Origin: Rheum nobile
Taxonomy: Eukaryota > Streptophyta > Magnoliopsida > Caryophyllales > Polygonaceae
Assembly (NCBI GenBank): GCA_027886185.1
Contig: WOAB01000761.1
Coordinates: 2,170,001-2,234,000 of the forward strand
Direction of reading: 5' to 3'
Length of the DNA stretch: 64,000 nt
How positions within the stretch are numbered: the stretch's first letter is position 1; every line of letters starts with the position of its first letter. A program made the position numbers and the translations under genes. This document shows positions 62,892 to 64,000 of this stretch, in pieces. The notes under the pieces are model-generated. The model did not search any database, was not told where the DNA came from, and was given only the letters and a program-made list of their open reading frames with translations.

Positions 62892-62908
62892 TGGCGCCAT
62901 CTGTGGGA
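62892..62908 (+). other. TGGCGCC-type primer-binding site
   Basis: TGGCGCCATCTGTGGGA. Family knowledge: TGGCGCC primer sites are used by Tat/Athila-lineage gypsy elements. It differs from the TGGTATCAGAGC sites elsewhere in the window. Confidence 0.55.
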
Positions 62909-64000
62909 AACGATGACGACGATGGACAAAATCCCATGGATTTCTGATCGGATCAATGACGATGATGAGACTCCTAGGCCGAACATGGAGCAGTTGATAT
63001 GAAGCAGTGAAGAGGCGACCTTATACTATGAAATGAGGGCCTCATGGTGATACTTAGAATAAAATAATTTTCACGCTCGTTTATCGTTGATAGCGAAAAC
63101 GAAGGCCACCACTGCAAAGTGCACCAACAAAATCCACCGCAACACGGTCATGATGTAGCCCGAGACCTTCACCGCCGTTGGATACATGCAGCATCGACCA
63201 CTGTGCATGGTGTCAAGGAGGGATGGCTTCTCGGTGCCGGTGAAAGTGTCATCGGGGATTAGATGAAAGAGTCGAAAACCCTTCATGAAGGGTTTTCGAC
63301 TCGACAAAGTCAAAGCTGTTTCCCGCCGCCAAGACTATTATAACAACAACCCGCATATGTGCCGTTGTCAACTGCCCATGTCGGAGTTTTCATCGTTATA
63401 GGATTTGTACACTTAATCGAGCATTTGTGCGCTATTGGGGGCAACAATGATATTTGCAAATAGTAGGGAAGATGTGGTGGGCCACGTGTTTACAAGCAGC
63501 AAACAAAATTGTTGCGGGCATGTGTTGGGAACAGAACTTTCAGGAACTCTAGTTCCCTTGAAAGTTTCCTTCCTTAATTTTCCTACTTTTGACGATGACA
63601 AACACTTTGCTACTAATATTTTCACATGTTTAGGTAAACAGGGAACTCTGGTTCAGGAAATGAAAAACAGAGACCAAGAAGCCAGTTTTGGGAACTGGCA
63701 TGGGAATTCAAAAGCAACGAAGCCGCGTTACTGAAGATGATATCTAGTACGGCGGCTGGCTAAGGCAAATCTATTAGCTTAGGATAGAAGCTTTTAGATA
63801 TATCTTTTCCATGTAATTAGGAGCGTAACTGAATATTCTTTATGGAAACAAAAGATGTAAAAATCGGTTAGGATAAGATTTGGTAACAAATCTTATCTTT
63901 TCTAACTTGTTTTGGTTATTTTATTTTTGCAAATCAGCCAGCTGTAGATATTATTCTACACGAATGACTGCATAAATAAGGTAATCAAAACCTCTCATTT
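62909..64000. other. Unassigned transposon-like remnant
   Basis: A short frame MTTMDKIPWISDRINDDDET (62912-63002) sits where gag would start after the primer site but stops after 30 codons. From 63003 to 64000 no gene can be supported. Text such as TTTGACGATGACAAACACTTTG (63586) and AGATTTGGTAACAAATCTTATC (63874) resembles LTRs of other plant elements, without proof. Confidence 0.35.
63269..63302. repeat. Perfect 16-bp inverted repeat
   Basis: GAGTCGAAAACCCTTC, AT, then its exact reverse complement, a 34-base hairpin-forming palindrome with a 2-base centre. No T-tract follows, and it is not in a recognised gene. Confidence 0.85.

Noticed and set aside
63071..63313. Minus frame with a hydrophobic tail (ILLVHFAVVAFVFAI)
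   Set aside because: 80 codons only, no recognisable family, and it overlaps the palindrome; not supportable as a gene.

Overview
The window is angiosperm nuclear DNA made almost entirely of nested Ty3/gypsy LTR retrotransposons, plus the end of one recognisable host gene. Plant origin is shown by TGGTATCAGAGC-type initiator-Met primer sites, CRM/Reina-like gag-pol proteins, an L1-type LINE with a zf-RVT tail, a hAT-like transposon and a TOPLESS-related (TPL/TPR) C-terminus. Nesting this dense suggests a large genome. I cannot name the species. Local family labels are used below: Aut (near-complete gag-pol element), A and B (related LTRs beginning TGATGAGT), C/K, E, F, G/H, I and J.

Layout. 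1-2246: end of a long LTR, inserted into a minus-strand reverse transcriptase fragment (2247-2961). 2962-5293: three LTR pieces (B plus, C minus, B minus). 5294-7956: decayed minus-strand B-type pol. 7957-12554: complete non-autonomous element E, encoding a protease/integrase-tail fusion. 12555-17278: B-family fragments in both orientations. 17279-20848: minus-strand element H (gag plus an unidentified domain X). 20849-45169: two minus-strand F elements (gag-knuckle/protease only) joined in tandem through one shared LTR. Their interiors carry Aut (23296-31218), G (32354-37442) and A (38287-43783), each with an exact 5-bp target duplication. 45170-48260: last exon and 3' UTR of a TPL/TPR gene, its coding sequence split by a hAT-like element that itself contains an L1 fragment. 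48261-61127: fragments of I, C, J and K. 61128-64000: AT-rich remnants including a TGGCGCC-type primer site.

How the parts relate. Aut is the only element with a nearly complete gag-PR-RT-RNase H-IN set. It has one frameshift and one nonsense codon. Families A, E, F, G/H and J keep gag, protease or other pol-derived frames but lack a working RT and integrase. Most share with Aut the extended LTR ends TGATG...ATCA and a related primer site, which fits mobilisation in trans by Aut-like relatives (inference).

The observations most worth following are: the long frame in young element A that aligns to integrase without its catalytic residues; the X domain fused to gag in G and H; the in-frame gutted polyprotein of E; a TR-A-R-A peptide encoded in the LTRs of seven families; a shared CCGAGT motif cluster; the LTR-sharing F tandem; and the TPL/TPR gene end at the edge of the transposon block.
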